A DNA stretch of 64,000 nucleotides, taken from assembly GCA_963667435.1 (NCBI GenBank), contig OY763414.1:1364001-1428000 (forward strand), in the 5' to 3' direction. The stretch is from Marispirochaeta sp963667435. GTDB taxonomy: Bacteria; Spirochaetota; Spirochaetia; JC444; Marispirochaetaceae. Under the pieces are notes generated by a model that saw nothing but the letters and a program-made list of their open reading frames with translations, was not told the DNA's origin and made no database searches. Of the stretch, positions 40,958-48,977 are shown in pieces (within the stretch, counting starts at the first letter, position 1; each line of letters opens with the position of its first letter). Both the position numbers and the translations under genes were made by a program.

Positions 40958-41335
40958 TTATACAAAATATGACAACCATTCACGAGTTTCAGCATAGGTG
41001 ATAAGCCGCTTTATTTCAAATGAAAACGCGGAAAAAGCTCCGGTATATTCAGAAGTCTTCCCTGCGACAGCCGCATCCTCAACCTCGCCTGCCAGACGGG
41101 CTGCCGGTGATGCCGCGGCTGTAACCAGTGAGCTGCGAATCTGGTGAGCGGTTTTTCTTACATCTTCAGTCTGCTGGTTCTCCACTGCCTGATGAAGCTT
41201 ATCCATATCACCGGGCAGTCTCTCAATCAACATTTCAATAATCTCCTGAAACAGTTCGTGATCATCTTCATAAATCTCACGAACCATCTTCTTGTCAAAA
41301 ACAGACTCCAAAGAACTACTCTCCGTGAATCTCAT
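40958..41335 (-). CDS. stand-alone Hpt domain protein
   Basis: 125 residues from the ATG at 41335 (MRFTESSSLESVFDKKM), overlapping the end of the cyclic-nucleotide-binding gene by 20 bases; no Shine-Dalgarno sequence is visible, so coupling is likely. The Hpt core is LFQEIIEMLIERLPGDMDKL, then the phospho-His in RKTAHQIRSSLVTAAASPA, followed by the fourth helix with LAGEVEDAA. It would accept phosphate from a receiver, such as that of the hybrid kinase at 23.8-25.5 kb or the adjacent Hpt-receiver protein. Confidence 0.85.
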   Translation of the reverse strand: MRFTESSSLESVFDKKMVREIYEDDHELFQEIIEMLIERLPGDMDKLHQAVENQQTEDVRKTAHQIRSSLVTAAASPAARLAGEVEDAAVAGKTSEYTGAFSAFSFEIKRLITYAETREWLSYFV

Positions 41336-41816
41336 TAACCAGGGCATCAAAAATAGTAAGCATATCTGAAGTTGTTTTACGCAATCGCCCGGCGATAATA
41401 TGTGCAATAGCTCTGGTTATGGGCAGCCCGATGGAAGGATTTTCATTCCCCAGGGAAAGAAAATCTTTTTTTGATATTACAAGGAATTCGGAGTCCATGG
41501 CGGAGAGCACCGTTGCAGAACGCTTATCATCATCAATAAGGGCAAGTTCTCCAAAGAAAACATTATTTTCAGCCTTGAGGCTTACCACAGTGTAGTTGTC
41601 CCCTGCTCTGGTCTGCTTGAGAATCTCCACACCGCCGCTTAAAACAACAAACATTTCGCTACCGATATCCCCTTCAGTGATTATGGTCTCTCCTTCCCGA
41701 TAGCGTCTGGTACGGCATATTTCAATAAGCTTATCCATATCTTCAGGCTTTTTGCTTACCTCGGAAAACAGGGAGATCTTTTCAAGCCGTTCCCTTACAT
41801 TCTGGTTTTCACTCAT
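41316..41816 (-). CDS. cyclic nucleotide-binding domain protein without DNA-binding domain
   Basis: 166 residues, a single cNMP-binding jelly roll: YREGETIITEGDIGSEMFVV, LSGGVEILKQ, then VFFGELALIDDDKRSATVLS, which is the phosphate-binding cassette FGE-x-ALIxxxxRSATV with the canonical Arg. There is no helix-turn-helix, and the C-terminus is helical. It overlaps the potassium channel gene by four bases (ATGA), so it may be a separate regulatory subunit of that channel, as the fused domain is in MloK1-type channels. It might also be a free signalling protein. Confidence 0.9.
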   Translation of the reverse strand: MSENQNVRERLEKISLFSEVSKKPEDMDKLIEICRTRRYREGETIITEGDIGSEMFVVLSGGVEILKQTRAGDNYTVVSLKAENNVFFGELALIDDDKRSATVLSAMDSEFLVISKKDFLSLGNENPSIGLPITRAIAHIIAGRLRKTTSDMLTIFDALVNEIHGE

Positions 41817-42985
41817 GATGCTTCACTCCTGCGGACAAGAATAATTGCCATGGAATGGGGGCTGATTACATAGTCATCGGAGGGGACAAAAACCGGGCGG
41901 TTGACCTCAAGACCCTTTACCTTCTGAAGATTGGTTACCAGCGCAGAGACATCCGAGGTCTTCTGGGCATTACGCAGCGCCTCTATCTTCATCCTGTTGG
42001 GAGATCCTGTGTTTTCCAGAATCCCGAGAAGAACAGTATCTTCGAAGGCCCGGAAACCCTCTTTGTAGAGTCCGAAGGTTTTCCCGATATACTCTCTGGG
42101 AATATTTACCGTACTCAATGCGGCTCCACCCTCGTCCGCGCTTATAAGATCCTGAATTATATGGGACATGCCGTTTACAATACTGGAGCGGGAGAGGATT
42201 TTCCGGGAAAGATCCCGAGTGAAGATTATCTCGTCACAGTCGGCATGCTTGAGGTAGCTTTCATATTTCCGGTCAAGAAGCTCGGCAGTAGTGTAGATAT
42301 CCTTTGAAATAGCCTTGATGGTAAGCACCGTCATGACTGTTTTTGAGTCGGTTTCGGAAACTATCGAACTTTCGAAGGTATCCGCGAGAATCAGAACCTT
42401 ACGCGCTCTGCGTACATTGGCCCGGTTCAGGGTGGCTTCGGAGAAATAGTCTCCCCGGACAAACTTCAGCCCCTTGAGATCAAAAATCTCTTTAAGCTCC
42501 TCCACTGTATCAGACTCGATATTTGAGATAAGGACGATTTTCTCATCCGTCAGATCACTTCCCTCAAGTATATCAAGCAGAATATCCCGCATATGAGCCT
42601 TCCATCCGCACACAATGAGATGGTCAGATAACTTGGGAAAATCCATTAATCCCCTCCTTGCACGGGTGTTTCGCTCCACAAAGATTGAAGCCAGAGTACC
42701 GGACAATGCACTGGTTGCGGCTATCCCCAAGAAAATGGAAAGAACCGCTACTATACGTCCGGCGCTGGTCATGGGAACTTTATCGCCGTAGCCTGTAGTC
42801 GAAAAAGTAATGATGGCCCACCAGAGGCCGTCCATAATATCGCCGAACTGATCATTAGAACTGTTTTCCAGGAAGTAGACCAGTCCGCCGGTTACAAGAA
42901 AAACTGAGCAGAAAAAGAGAGCTATTCTTACAAGCGCAGAATCAAAAAAACTGTTGAAAAACCGTCTCAAACGTTTGTATGCCAT
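41813..42985 (-). CDS. two-helix potassium channel with RCK/TrkA-N domain
   Basis: 390 residues. First membrane helix ALVRIALFFCSVFLVTGGLVY (about 18-38), pore helix and selectivity filter TFSTTGYGDKVP (TTGYGD), then second membrane helix VAVLSIFLGIAATSALSGTL. The cytoplasmic part starts with a TrkA-N/RCK fold (HLIVCGWKAHMRDILLDIL, KFVRGDYFSEATLNRANV, VLILADTFESS) and ends in a C-terminal RCK lobe. It is an MthK/Kch-like potassium channel. It follows the OmpA-like gene after three bases and overlaps the cNMP-domain gene, which suggests gating by a cyclic nucleotide through a separate protein. Confidence 0.92.
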   Translation of the reverse strand: MAYKRLRRFFNSFFDSALVRIALFFCSVFLVTGGLVYFLENSSNDQFGDIMDGLWWAIITFSTTGYGDKVPMTSAGRIVAVLSIFLGIAATSALSGTLASIFVERNTRARRGLMDFPKLSDHLIVCGWKAHMRDILLDILEGSDLTDEKIVLISNIESDTVEELKEIFDLKGLKFVRGDYFSEATLNRANVRRARKVLILADTFESSIVSETDSKTVMTVLTIKAISKDIYTTAELLDRKYESYLKHADCDEIIFTRDLSRKILSRSSIVNGMSHIIQDLISADEGGAALSTVNIPREYIGKTFGLYKEGFRAFEDTVLLGILENTGSPNRMKIEALRNAQKTSDVSALVTNLQKVKGLEVNRPVFVPSDDYVISPHSMAIILVRRSEAS

Positions 42986-42988
42986 CTA

Positions 42989-44200
42989 TCAGTTCTCCAG
43001 CAGAGTGATCTCCACCCTTCTATTAAGCCTTTTTCCCGCTTCAGTTGCATTATCCGCCACTGGTTCCCGGGCGCCCATACCGCGAATAACAAGGGAATCC
43101 TCACTGCGGGCTCCAAGCCTTACAAGGTAATCCGCAACAACTCCGGCTCTCTCAAGAGAAAGCTTTTCTCTGCCTTCCCTGGTGCCGGCGAGTGCGGTAT
43201 GTCCGGTAATAAGCACATCCCACTGCGGGTACTGCTTAAGGATCTGGGCAATAGCAGCAATCTTTGCCTCCTCACCGGGTACAAAGCGTGAAGAATCCGG
43301 TAGAAAGCGGATATTATGGAGGGCGATTGTAACACCTTCTTCATCTATTCGTACAGAGGAGTCTTCAACTCCTTCCGCATCCAGGCTTTTGCGGATATCC
43401 TCCGCCACAGCCTCTTTTTCCATTTTATTCACAGTGGTAATCTCCGCCGATGCAGTACCGGCAAAGGTCCAGGATGAGCCGTCGGTCATCTGCATAACCA
43501 GTTCAAACTCTTCGGTGTATCCCCGGAGAAAGCCGTTAGTGTTATCCCAGAACAGATGCTGACTGGAAAATCCGCTGATGGAGACCGGGGCATACCCGCC
43601 ACCTGAAGAAAAACGGTGATACACCTGATAAACCGCATCAACAAGATCAACCGGCACACCCTGAAACTCGCCTTTACCCCGGAAGGTATAGGCAACATTT
43701 ATGGGGAATTTCACAACTCCGAAACCGGCGTCGGTATCTCGGAAATCATGCACTTCCTCACCCACACCGACCCAGGTCTCGCCGGGTGCTACATCCCTTT
43801 CCGGAAAACTGGGAACATTACGGACAACCGGAAAGGTATACTCTTTTGAGACCTGCATATGCCCCAGCAGATCCCGCCGGTATGCCGTAGGATGTTCCTC
43901 TGCCCACTGGTATGCTCCGGCATCTCCGGTTGAACGGTTTGCAATCTGAAAAACACCTTCAAGATCTCCGTAATCTTCCCCGGCGGCGGTTATTTTATAG
44001 GCAATTTTGTAGCGAAGCTCAGACTGCTGAACAGCCTGCTGATACCCGAGGCGCTGAGTAACAGTCTCATCAACTCTGGCAACCGCCTTGAACTGTGAAT
44101 CTGGAACATAACGGAACCTGAAAACCTCGGCAGAGATTGTCCCGGGAGAGATAAGCCCTGTACTAAAGGCAAGGAACAGGATCAGTCTTCGTGGATTCAT
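42989..44200 (-). CDS. OmpA-family outer membrane or periplasmic protein
   Basis: 403 residues from the ATG at 44200 (MNPRRLILFLAFSTGLISPG, signal peptide), with AAGGAAGG about 8 bases upstream; a TTG 21 bases earlier is unlikely. The first 270 residues are a beta-rich domain of unknown type. The C-terminal 120 residues are an OmpA peptidoglycan-binding domain: IRFLPDSSRFVPGEEAKIAA, VLITGHTALAGTREGREKLS, LSLERAGVVADYLVRLGA and LNRRVEITLLE. The Asp and Arg that bind diaminopimelate are in the usual positions or close to them. It heads the channel/signalling operon. Confidence 0.9.
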   Translation of the reverse strand: MNPRRLILFLAFSTGLISPGTISAEVFRFRYVPDSQFKAVARVDETVTQRLGYQQAVQQSELRYKIAYKITAAGEDYGDLEGVFQIANRSTGDAGAYQWAEEHPTAYRRDLLGHMQVSKEYTFPVVRNVPSFPERDVAPGETWVGVGEEVHDFRDTDAGFGVVKFPINVAYTFRGKGEFQGVPVDLVDAVYQVYHRFSSGGGYAPVSISGFSSQHLFWDNTNGFLRGYTEEFELVMQMTDGSSWTFAGTASAEITTVNKMEKEAVAEDIRKSLDAEGVEDSSVRIDEEGVTIALHNIRFLPDSSRFVPGEEAKIAAIAQILKQYPQWDVLITGHTALAGTREGREKLSLERAGVVADYLVRLGARSEDSLVIRGMGAREPVADNATEAGKRLNRRVEITLLEN

Positions 44201-44214
44201 TTTATTAACCTTCC

Positions 44215-44243
44215 TTGACAAAGGGACATAGCACTTATATCCT
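44215..44243 (+). promoter_or_regulatory. sigma-70 promoter of the pseudo-helicase gene
   Basis: TTGACA (44215-44220, perfect -35), 17-base spacer, TATCCT (44238-44243, 4/6). The leader is about 24 bases and carries AGGAA seven bases before the GTG start at 44274. Confidence 0.7.
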
Positions 44244-44255
44244 CATTAAAGGGAA

Positions 44256-44284
44256 TCTATACAGGAATCTTGAGTGTTTCACAA
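44256..44284 (-). promoter_or_regulatory. promoter of the OmpA/potassium channel operon
   Basis: Minus strand TTGTGA (44279-44284, 4/6), 17-base spacer, TATAGA (44256-44261, 4/6), with a leader of about 50 bases to the ATG at 44200. It overlaps the divergent promoter region of the pseudo-helicase gene, and its -35 box lies inside the first codons of that gene. Confidence 0.5.
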
Positions 44285-45809
44285 TCTTAGTCAGCCCCAG
44301 TCAGATCTGCTTTTAACCATACTCAACAACGCCGGTTTTGATCAGCCCACGCCGCTGCAGCAAAAGGTTGTACCGGTAATACTTTCCGGCCGGGATGTGC
44401 TGGCGGAAACCCTCTATGCAGAGGGCAGAACCATCGCATATCTCCTGCCGGTGCTCACCTCCCCCCCGGCAAAACAGCCGGAACCTTCGGTACTCATTGC
44501 TGTACCCGGCATTCCGCAGGTGCAAAAAACCATGCTTCAGGCACGGCGATTAGCGGGAGAGAACGGCATTCACCTTAACATGATCTCCCTGGGCTGGGAT
44601 ACCCCGATCAAACGGGAGGTAAAGCTGCTCAAAGATAATCCCGGTATCATTGTCGGCACCTCTGTGCGAATTATTGACCATATCAGGCGGAACTCTCTGG
44701 AACTCAGGAATCTGCAGATTCTTATCATCAACCAGGAAAATCCCGTCAACAGTGATGAATTCACCCGGGACATTCAGTTCATCCTCTCAAGAATCAGGCG
44801 GAAACCCCAGACAGTGCTCTTCGCCCCGACCTTGAGAGATACAGAAGAGCTGGAGAAGGAGCTCAGTTCTCCCATAATGGTAAAATCGGAGGACTGGGAT
44901 ACAAACAACCAGATTCAGGGACTCTTTGAAGTTACAGACCCCGCCCATAAAAGCGACGTTCTACTGAGTCTTTTTTTAAGCGGAAGAATTACCAGGGGAG
45001 TAATCTTCTGCCGTACAATGGCAATAGTGAAAACTCTTGAAAAGAAGCTTGCTAAAGAGAATATTCACAGCCGCATATTATCCACCCGATCCTCAAATCA
45101 TCAGAAAGAGGAAATAATTCGCCAGTTTAAAATCGGCAGTTTTCCATGTATCCTGACAAATCAGATTTCCGTTGTTCCGGAGATTGAGAAGTCAGAACAT
45201 GTGATTTTTTTCAATCTGCCGGTTACCGACGAATCCTTTACAGAAATATCCTCGAGCATAACAGGCAGGTCAGAAACCAGGGTCGTCACGTTTATGACCA
45301 GAGAGGAATCGGGAAGCTTACTGCATCTACAGGAGAAAAACAGGATGAAAAAGGAGAACTTACCCGATAACGACGACGTTATTCGCGGAAAAGTTGAAAG
45401 TATTTTGGAACGGATCCGCAGCAATGAGGATCCGGAAGAGCTTAACAGATACAGGAAAATAATTCGCAAGAACGTTCCCCTGAGTCTGCGGAGCTATGTC
45501 AGCGCTTATTTAATCAAAGAGACCCTAGGAAATGCCGTTAGGGGCGACAATCCATTTAAAACGGTTTTTGTATCCGTCGGCAGAAATAAACGGGTTTTTC
45601 CCCGGGACCTGTCCAGACTGTTTGCTACAACTCTGGATATTTCCTCCGGTGATATCGGCAGCATCAAGGTTCTGGATAATTATTCTTTCGTTGATGTTCC
45701 CGCCAGCCGGGCCCAGGAGGCTATAGATCAGCTTGACGGCACGGATTTCCATGGTCGGAAGATTGCCGTCAATTATGCCAGGAAAAAAGAGGAAAAAATA
45801 CTCAAATAA
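44274..45809 (+). CDS. DEAD-box-derived protein with lost catalytic motifs and DbpA-type RNA-binding domain
   Basis: 511 residues, starting at GTG 44274 with AGGAA upstream. It aligns along its length with DEAD-box RNA helicases, and the Q motif is kept (GFDQPTPLQQKVVPVILSGR). The catalytic motifs are gone: motif I is AETLYAEGRT instead of AxTGxGKT, motif II is INQEN instead of DEAD, SAT is FAPT, and motif VI is SSSITGRSE instead of HRxGRxGR. The C-terminal 85 residues are a DbpA-like RRM (TVFVSVGRNKRVFPRDLSRL, DNYSFVDVPASRAQEAIDQL), which in DbpA binds hairpin 92 of 23S rRNA. It is probably an ATP-independent ribosome assembly or RNA-binding factor (inference). Confidence 0.88.
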   Translation: MFHNLSQPQSDLLLTILNNAGFDQPTPLQQKVVPVILSGRDVLAETLYAEGRTIAYLLPVLTSPPAKQPEPSVLIAVPGIPQVQKTMLQARRLAGENGIHLNMISLGWDTPIKREVKLLKDNPGIIVGTSVRIIDHIRRNSLELRNLQILIINQENPVNSDEFTRDIQFILSRIRRKPQTVLFAPTLRDTEELEKELSSPIMVKSEDWDTNNQIQGLFEVTDPAHKSDVLLSLFLSGRITRGVIFCRTMAIVKTLEKKLAKENIHSRILSTRSSNHQKEEIIRQFKIGSFPCILTNQISVVPEIEKSEHVIFFNLPVTDESFTEISSSITGRSETRVVTFMTREESGSLLHLQEKNRMKKENLPDNDDVIRGKVESILERIRSNEDPEELNRYRKIIRKNVPLSLRSYVSAYLIKETLGNAVRGDNPFKTVFVSVGRNKRVFPRDLSRLFATTLDISSGDIGSIKVLDNYSFVDVPASRAQEAIDQLDGTDFHGRKIAVNYARKKEEKILK

Positions 45810-45831
45810 GATCCCCGAAAGCAAGCTTCGG

Positions 45832-45867
45832 CACCCCTCCTTTTTGTATTGGAGGGGTGTTTTTTTT
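45832..45867 (+). terminator. Rho-independent terminator after the pseudo-helicase gene
   Basis: Perfect nine-base stem CACCCCTCC (45832-45840) and GGAGGGGTG (45851-45859), ten-base loop, then eight T residues. It lies 23 bases after the stop codon and also just after the end of the convergent membrane protein gene. Confidence 0.92.
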
Positions 45868-45874
45868 GATCCTC

Positions 45875-47056
45875 TTATATGAACAGACTTATAAGAATAA
45901 AAACAGCACCACCGCTGCTGAGCAGAGCAGTAACAAAAAGCCATGCAGCGGCAATCTCCCGCAGTCTGGCCCCGGCGGCACATCGCCGGCTCAGGTCTCC
46001 GGGGTTTCCAGGAATCAGCAGTGATTCCGCGAAGGGGTCAGCGGAATTTCCGCAGAATGTCAGAAAGCGACGGGTTCCCAGCTCCGGGGGTTTAATCAGC
46101 CTGGTGGTTCTGACAGTGGAGCCTGGACACGCCTCACCGGCTGACTTCAGATTATCACAGGATTCCACCCGGTACTCGCTGCCGTCGGGCAGTCTGGTCT
46201 TTCCTCCGCCCCTGATCATTGTTTCACTGAAAAACCGACGCACCGGCAGCATCAGCAGGTCCCGTTCCGCTCTCAAATACCGGCCTGCCCTCCATATACG
46301 CCGGTAGAGAGAGAAGAAAAGGAGTCCCGGAGGGATAAAAGGGGCTGCAGGCAGCAAGCTCATGGTAAGGGCCAGATGGGCAAAAAAGAGATACCTTGGC
46401 GTCCGCAGAAAAATATAGGCCAGGATAAAAAGCGTGAATGAAGCAAGAGTCAGCGACAGCGGTGTAAACTGGTTCAGGTATTCATTCCGCTGCCGGCCGG
46501 CCCACACAGCCCGGCGCAGCAGCATATGAGGATCGCCGTCGTAAATAAGCACCAGAAGCTCCCGGCTCTCTTCTGCCTGAAAAACAGGTCGATCATTCTC
46601 GTATATCAGATTTCCGGCGACAAAAAGCTCGGTACCAAGAGGAAAGGAGGTAATTTGCCTGCTTGGCGTGTAGGCCGGAGGTATATCAGAAAATACAATC
46701 TCATCCTGCTCGGCTCTAATTCCCTTAACATATTCAGCCCCCGGCTCACTGCCAGCTGAAAGTGTGTAGACAGAGATGCCGGCAAGATCTACCTGAACAG
46801 AAAGTTTTCCATTGGTTATCCATATCCGGTTATCCCCCCTGCCGGCTTCAATCCGGCCGAAAAACCGGAACCTGCTGTTCCGGTCCCTTTCCCGGACAAT
46901 GCGGTAGCTCAGCAGAGGATAATCCATTGATGCATACAGGGCTTCCCTGAACACACGCCACTGCCTGCGCACCCGGAAAGCGCCAAGGAGAGGAAAGAGA
47001 AGATATCCGGCAGAGGCTATGCCGAGAATGAGGAAGAGCTGAACCACTTGTTGCAT
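45875..47056 (-). CDS. hypothetical membrane protein
   Basis: 393 residues, not recognised. One N-terminal membrane helix (VQLFLILGIASAGYLLFPLL), a soluble region of about 175 residues, two to three central helices (LTLASFTLFILAYIFL and FFAHLALTMSLLPAAPFIPP), another soluble region, and a C-terminal helix (IAAAWLFVTALLSSGGAVFI). The first soluble part (GRGDNRIWITNGKLSVQVDL to GTELFVAGNLIYE) has the pattern of an OB- or GIDE-like beta domain, but this is weak. The gene is divergent from the MBL hydrolase gene. The start codon lacks a good ribosome-binding site. Confidence 0.75.
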   Translation of the reverse strand: MQQVVQLFLILGIASAGYLLFPLLGAFRVRRQWRVFREALYASMDYPLLSYRIVRERDRNSRFRFFGRIEAGRGDNRIWITNGKLSVQVDLAGISVYTLSAGSEPGAEYVKGIRAEQDEIVFSDIPPAYTPSRQITSFPLGTELFVAGNLIYENDRPVFQAEESRELLVLIYDGDPHMLLRRAVWAGRQRNEYLNQFTPLSLTLASFTLFILAYIFLRTPRYLFFAHLALTMSLLPAAPFIPPGLLFFSLYRRIWRAGRYLRAERDLLMLPVRRFFSETMIRGGGKTRLPDGSEYRVESCDNLKSAGEACPGSTVRTTRLIKPPELGTRRFLTFCGNSADPFAESLLIPGNPGDLSRRCAAGARLREIAAAWLFVTALLSSGGAVFILISLFI

Positions 47057-47079
47057 ACCCTGATAAAATAAACTATCCT
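47051..47079 (+). promoter_or_regulatory. candidate near-leaderless promoter of the MBL hydrolase gene
   Basis: TTGCAT (47051-47056, 3/6), 17-base spacer, TATCCT (47074-47079, 4/6), then nine bases to the ATG at 47089, giving a leader of about three bases. No Shine-Dalgarno sequence is present. The -35 box overlaps the start codon of the divergent membrane protein gene. Confidence 0.35.
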
Positions 47080-47088
47080 TATCCTACC

Positions 47089-47757
47089 ATGGTGGAAAGA
47101 ATTATTGTAGGCTCCCTGAGCACCAACGCTTACATTTACTCGGAATGGAAAAAAGAGTGTCTTATTGTTGATCCCGGCGGAAGCATGGAACAGATCCTCT
47201 CTCAAATGGCAATCAAAAATTTTATTCCCCTTGGAATAGTCTGTACTCACGGTCACCTGGATCATATTGCCGCTGCCTACGACCTTCAGAACCATTTCCG
47301 CGACAGAGAGATTGAAGTGCCCATCGCTATCCATGAGGACGATGCACACTACCTGGGAGCCGGAGCCGATAAAAGGCACCGTGAAAGTTTCAGAGAACTC
47401 GGGATAAATATGGATGCAGTACTGGATGGTGAAGTTCCGCTCTTTCCCGAACCTGATATTATACTGAACGATGGTGCACAGATCTTCAATTCCGGACTGG
47501 TTGCCATCCATACTCCAGGACATACTCCGGGCAGTATCTGTCTTTATTCTGAAACCCACGGGATTCTGTTTTCAGGAGATACACTCTTCTTTGAAGGAAT
47601 CGGCAGAACAGATCTGAGTGACGGTGACGGCGAAGCCATCATTTCCAGTATAAAAGAGAAGCTGTTAGGCCTTCCGGATGAAACCCGTGTATTCCCCGGA
47701 CACGGACCGAGCACCACCATTGAGCGGGAAAAAAGAAACAATCCTTTTATAGCTTGA
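47089..47757 (+). CDS. MBL-fold metal-dependent hydrolase (glyoxalase II-like)
   Basis: 222 residues, metallo-beta-lactamase fold. Metal ligands are all present: THGHLDHIAAAYD (HxHxDH), TPGHTPGSICLY, FSGDTLFFEGIGRTDL (bridging Asp) and FPGHGPSTTIERE (last His). This small form is common in bacteria and hydrolyses thioesters or similar esters; glyoxalase II activity is possible but not shown. It starts YIVGSLSTNAY-like (RIIVGSLSTNAYIYS), as in the family. Its end overlaps the convergent small gene by 11 bases. Confidence 0.93.
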   Translation: MVERIIVGSLSTNAYIYSEWKKECLIVDPGGSMEQILSQMAIKNFIPLGIVCTHGHLDHIAAAYDLQNHFRDREIEVPIAIHEDDAHYLGAGADKRHRESFRELGINMDAVLDGEVPLFPEPDIILNDGAQIFNSGLVAIHTPGHTPGSICLYSETHGILFSGDTLFFEGIGRTDLSDGDGEAIISSIKEKLLGLPDETRVFPGHGPSTTIEREKRNNPFIA

Positions 47758-48148
47758 AATCTGCAACAATTCCGGTACCAGTCCCGGCACTCAGAAAGGG
47801 GTTGGTATCCGCTTTTACGTATGCTGCATGCAGCTTCTTTGAAAGGTCCTGAATCAGAGCATCCATACTTTTTTCAGACAGACCCGTCAGATCTTTACCA
47901 GAAGGCAGAGACATTGCCTCTCTGTTTTTCATCTTAACAAGCCGGTCAATGAGTGTGTCTATTGTTCTGAGTTTGGATACAGGGAATCCACCGCCGGAAG
48001 GATCGGGACGACCGGAAACGTGTTTGAACCGGGCGTAGAGTGCATTGGAGCTGGAGACGGGCAAAGAAACCCTGCCGGAACCGCTGCTTCCCCGGATGAC
48101 ACTGGTCAGGGGGATTGTTCGATGTGTTGATACTGCTTGTATAGCCAC
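47747..48148 (-). CDS. hypothetical protein downstream of dksA
   Basis: 133 residues, GTG start with AAAGGG about 7 bases upstream. No known domain. The first 60 residues are rich in Ser, Gly, Arg and Pro (TSVIRGSSGSGRVSLPVSSS, probably disordered). They are followed by helical segments (TIDTLIDRLVKMKNR and SMDALIQDLSKKLHAAY). It looks like a small cytoplasmic protein. It is cotranscribed with the DksA-like gene unless the hairpin between them ends the message. Confidence 0.65.
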   Translation of the reverse strand: MAIQAVSTHRTIPLTSVIRGSSGSGRVSLPVSSSNALYARFKHVSGRPDPSGGGFPVSKLRTIDTLIDRLVKMKNREAMSLPSGKDLTGLSEKSMDALIQDLSKKLHAAYVKADTNPFLSAGTGTGIVADFKL

Positions 48149-48168
48149 CGGTTTTTCCCTTTATATTG

Positions 48169-48190
48169 AAGACCTGTCTGCTCAGGTCTT
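48169..48190 (-). promoter_or_regulatory. intergenic hairpin between dksA-like gene and small gene
   Basis: Perfect eight-base stem AAGACCTG/CAGGTCTT with a six-base loop. On the minus strand it follows the DksA stop codon by about 40 bases and precedes the small gene by about 20. It is not followed by a U run on that strand, so it is more likely an mRNA processing or stabilising hairpin than a terminator. Confidence 0.45.
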
Positions 48191-48231
48191 ACTCTATTTT
48201 CGGGAAAAAACAGAAGGCGGTTTAGATATTT

Positions 48232-48588
48232 CTACCTGTTCCGGCGTTCATCCGAGCTTTTACAAGCTATGCACATCAAGGCATAGGGTATAGCTTCCAG
48301 ACGCTCTTTGGGTATCAGTTTGTTGCAGCGCATACATATTCCGTAACGCTCGTTTTTGATTCTGGAAAGGGCGGAATCTATAAGCCTGAGACGCTTAACA
48401 TCATTAGAGCTCAAAGTTTCCAGTGTTTTCCGGTCGATATCGTCCGCTGCTACATCAACCAGGTCCTTGGGATCCATGTCATGCACGAGATTCTCAAAGT
48501 CCTGACTCTCGCTCATAAGGTTACTCACTATCTCTTCTTTCAGGGAAAAGAGCTTTTCCTTCATCTGGTCCACGAACGCTTTGTCCAT
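48232..48588 (-). CDS. DksA/TraR family zinc finger protein
   Basis: 118 residues from the ATG at 48588 (MDKAFVDQMKEKLFSLKEEI), with AAGG about 8 bases upstream. An N-terminal coiled coil is followed by a four-cysteine zinc finger (CMRCNKLIPKERLEAIPYAL then MCIAC). The coiled-coil tip has DMDPKDLVDVAADDIDR, with acidic residues like those that reach into the RNA polymerase secondary channel. It likely acts with ppGpp in stringent control. It has its own promoter, divergent from infA. Confidence 0.92.
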   Translation of the reverse strand: MDKAFVDQMKEKLFSLKEEIVSNLMSESQDFENLVHDMDPKDLVDVAADDIDRKTLETLSSNDVKRLRLIDSALSRIKNERYGICMRCNKLIPKERLEAIPYALMCIACKSSDERRNR

Positions 48589-48629
48589 ATGTCCTACCTT
48601 CGGTGTCCTGTGACGCAATATGGCAAGAG

Positions 48630-48658
48630 AATATGTAGCATATGAGAAAAAAAGTCAA
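48630..48658 (-). promoter_or_regulatory. promoter of the dksA-like gene
   Basis: Minus strand TTGACT (48653-48658, 5/6), 17-base spacer rich in T, CATATT (48630-48635, 4/6). The leader is about 35 bases and contains AAGG before the ATG at 48588. Confidence 0.6.
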
Positions 48659-48692
48659 GCATATGGTCCCTGCCGGGTAAAATCCCCTCACC

Positions 48693-48722
48693 TTGACAAA
48701 GAAAGCTCCAATATCCTACAAT
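48693..48722 (+). promoter_or_regulatory. strong sigma-70 promoter of infA
   Basis: TTGACA (48693-48698, perfect), 18-base spacer, TACAAT (48717-48722, 5/6). The start codon follows after a short leader with AGGAGGA. It is divergent from the dksA-like promoter about 35 bases away. Confidence 0.8.
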
Positions 48723-48746
48723 TTCGTCACACTCACAGGAGGAAGC

Positions 48747-48965
48747 GTGGCTAAAGAGGAAGCAATTGAAGTTGAAGGTATCGTAAAGGAGTCTCTCCCG
48801 AATACAATGTTCAGGGTGGAACTCCAGAATGGACACGTTATCCTTACCCATCTCTCAGGAAAAATGCGCAAGCACTATATCCGCATAGTTCCCGGCGATA
48901 AAGTCCGGGTGGCACTCTCTCCCTACGATCTTACCAGGGGAAGAATCATTTACCGGGAACGCTGA
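48747..48965 (+). CDS. infA: translation initiation factor IF-1
   Basis: 72 residues, the exact usual length, from a GTG start at 48747 with AGGAGG six bases upstream. It is a single OB-fold S1 domain: AIEVEGIVKESLPNTMFRVE, GHVILTHLSGKMRKHYIRI, PGDKVRVALSPYDLTRGRI. It binds the 30S A site during initiation. The in-frame extension upstream to 48693 overlaps the promoter and is not coding. Confidence 0.97.
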   Translation: MAKEEAIEVEGIVKESLPNTMFRVELQNGHVILTHLSGKMRKHYIRIVPGDKVRVALSPYDLTRGRIIYRER

Positions 48966-48977
48966 TTCCCGGTACTC

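Noticed and set aside
47017..47559. A 180-residue minus-strand frame over the MBL hydrolase gene.
   Set aside because: The plus-strand gene has all metal motifs of the MBL fold; the opposite frame has none of any family.
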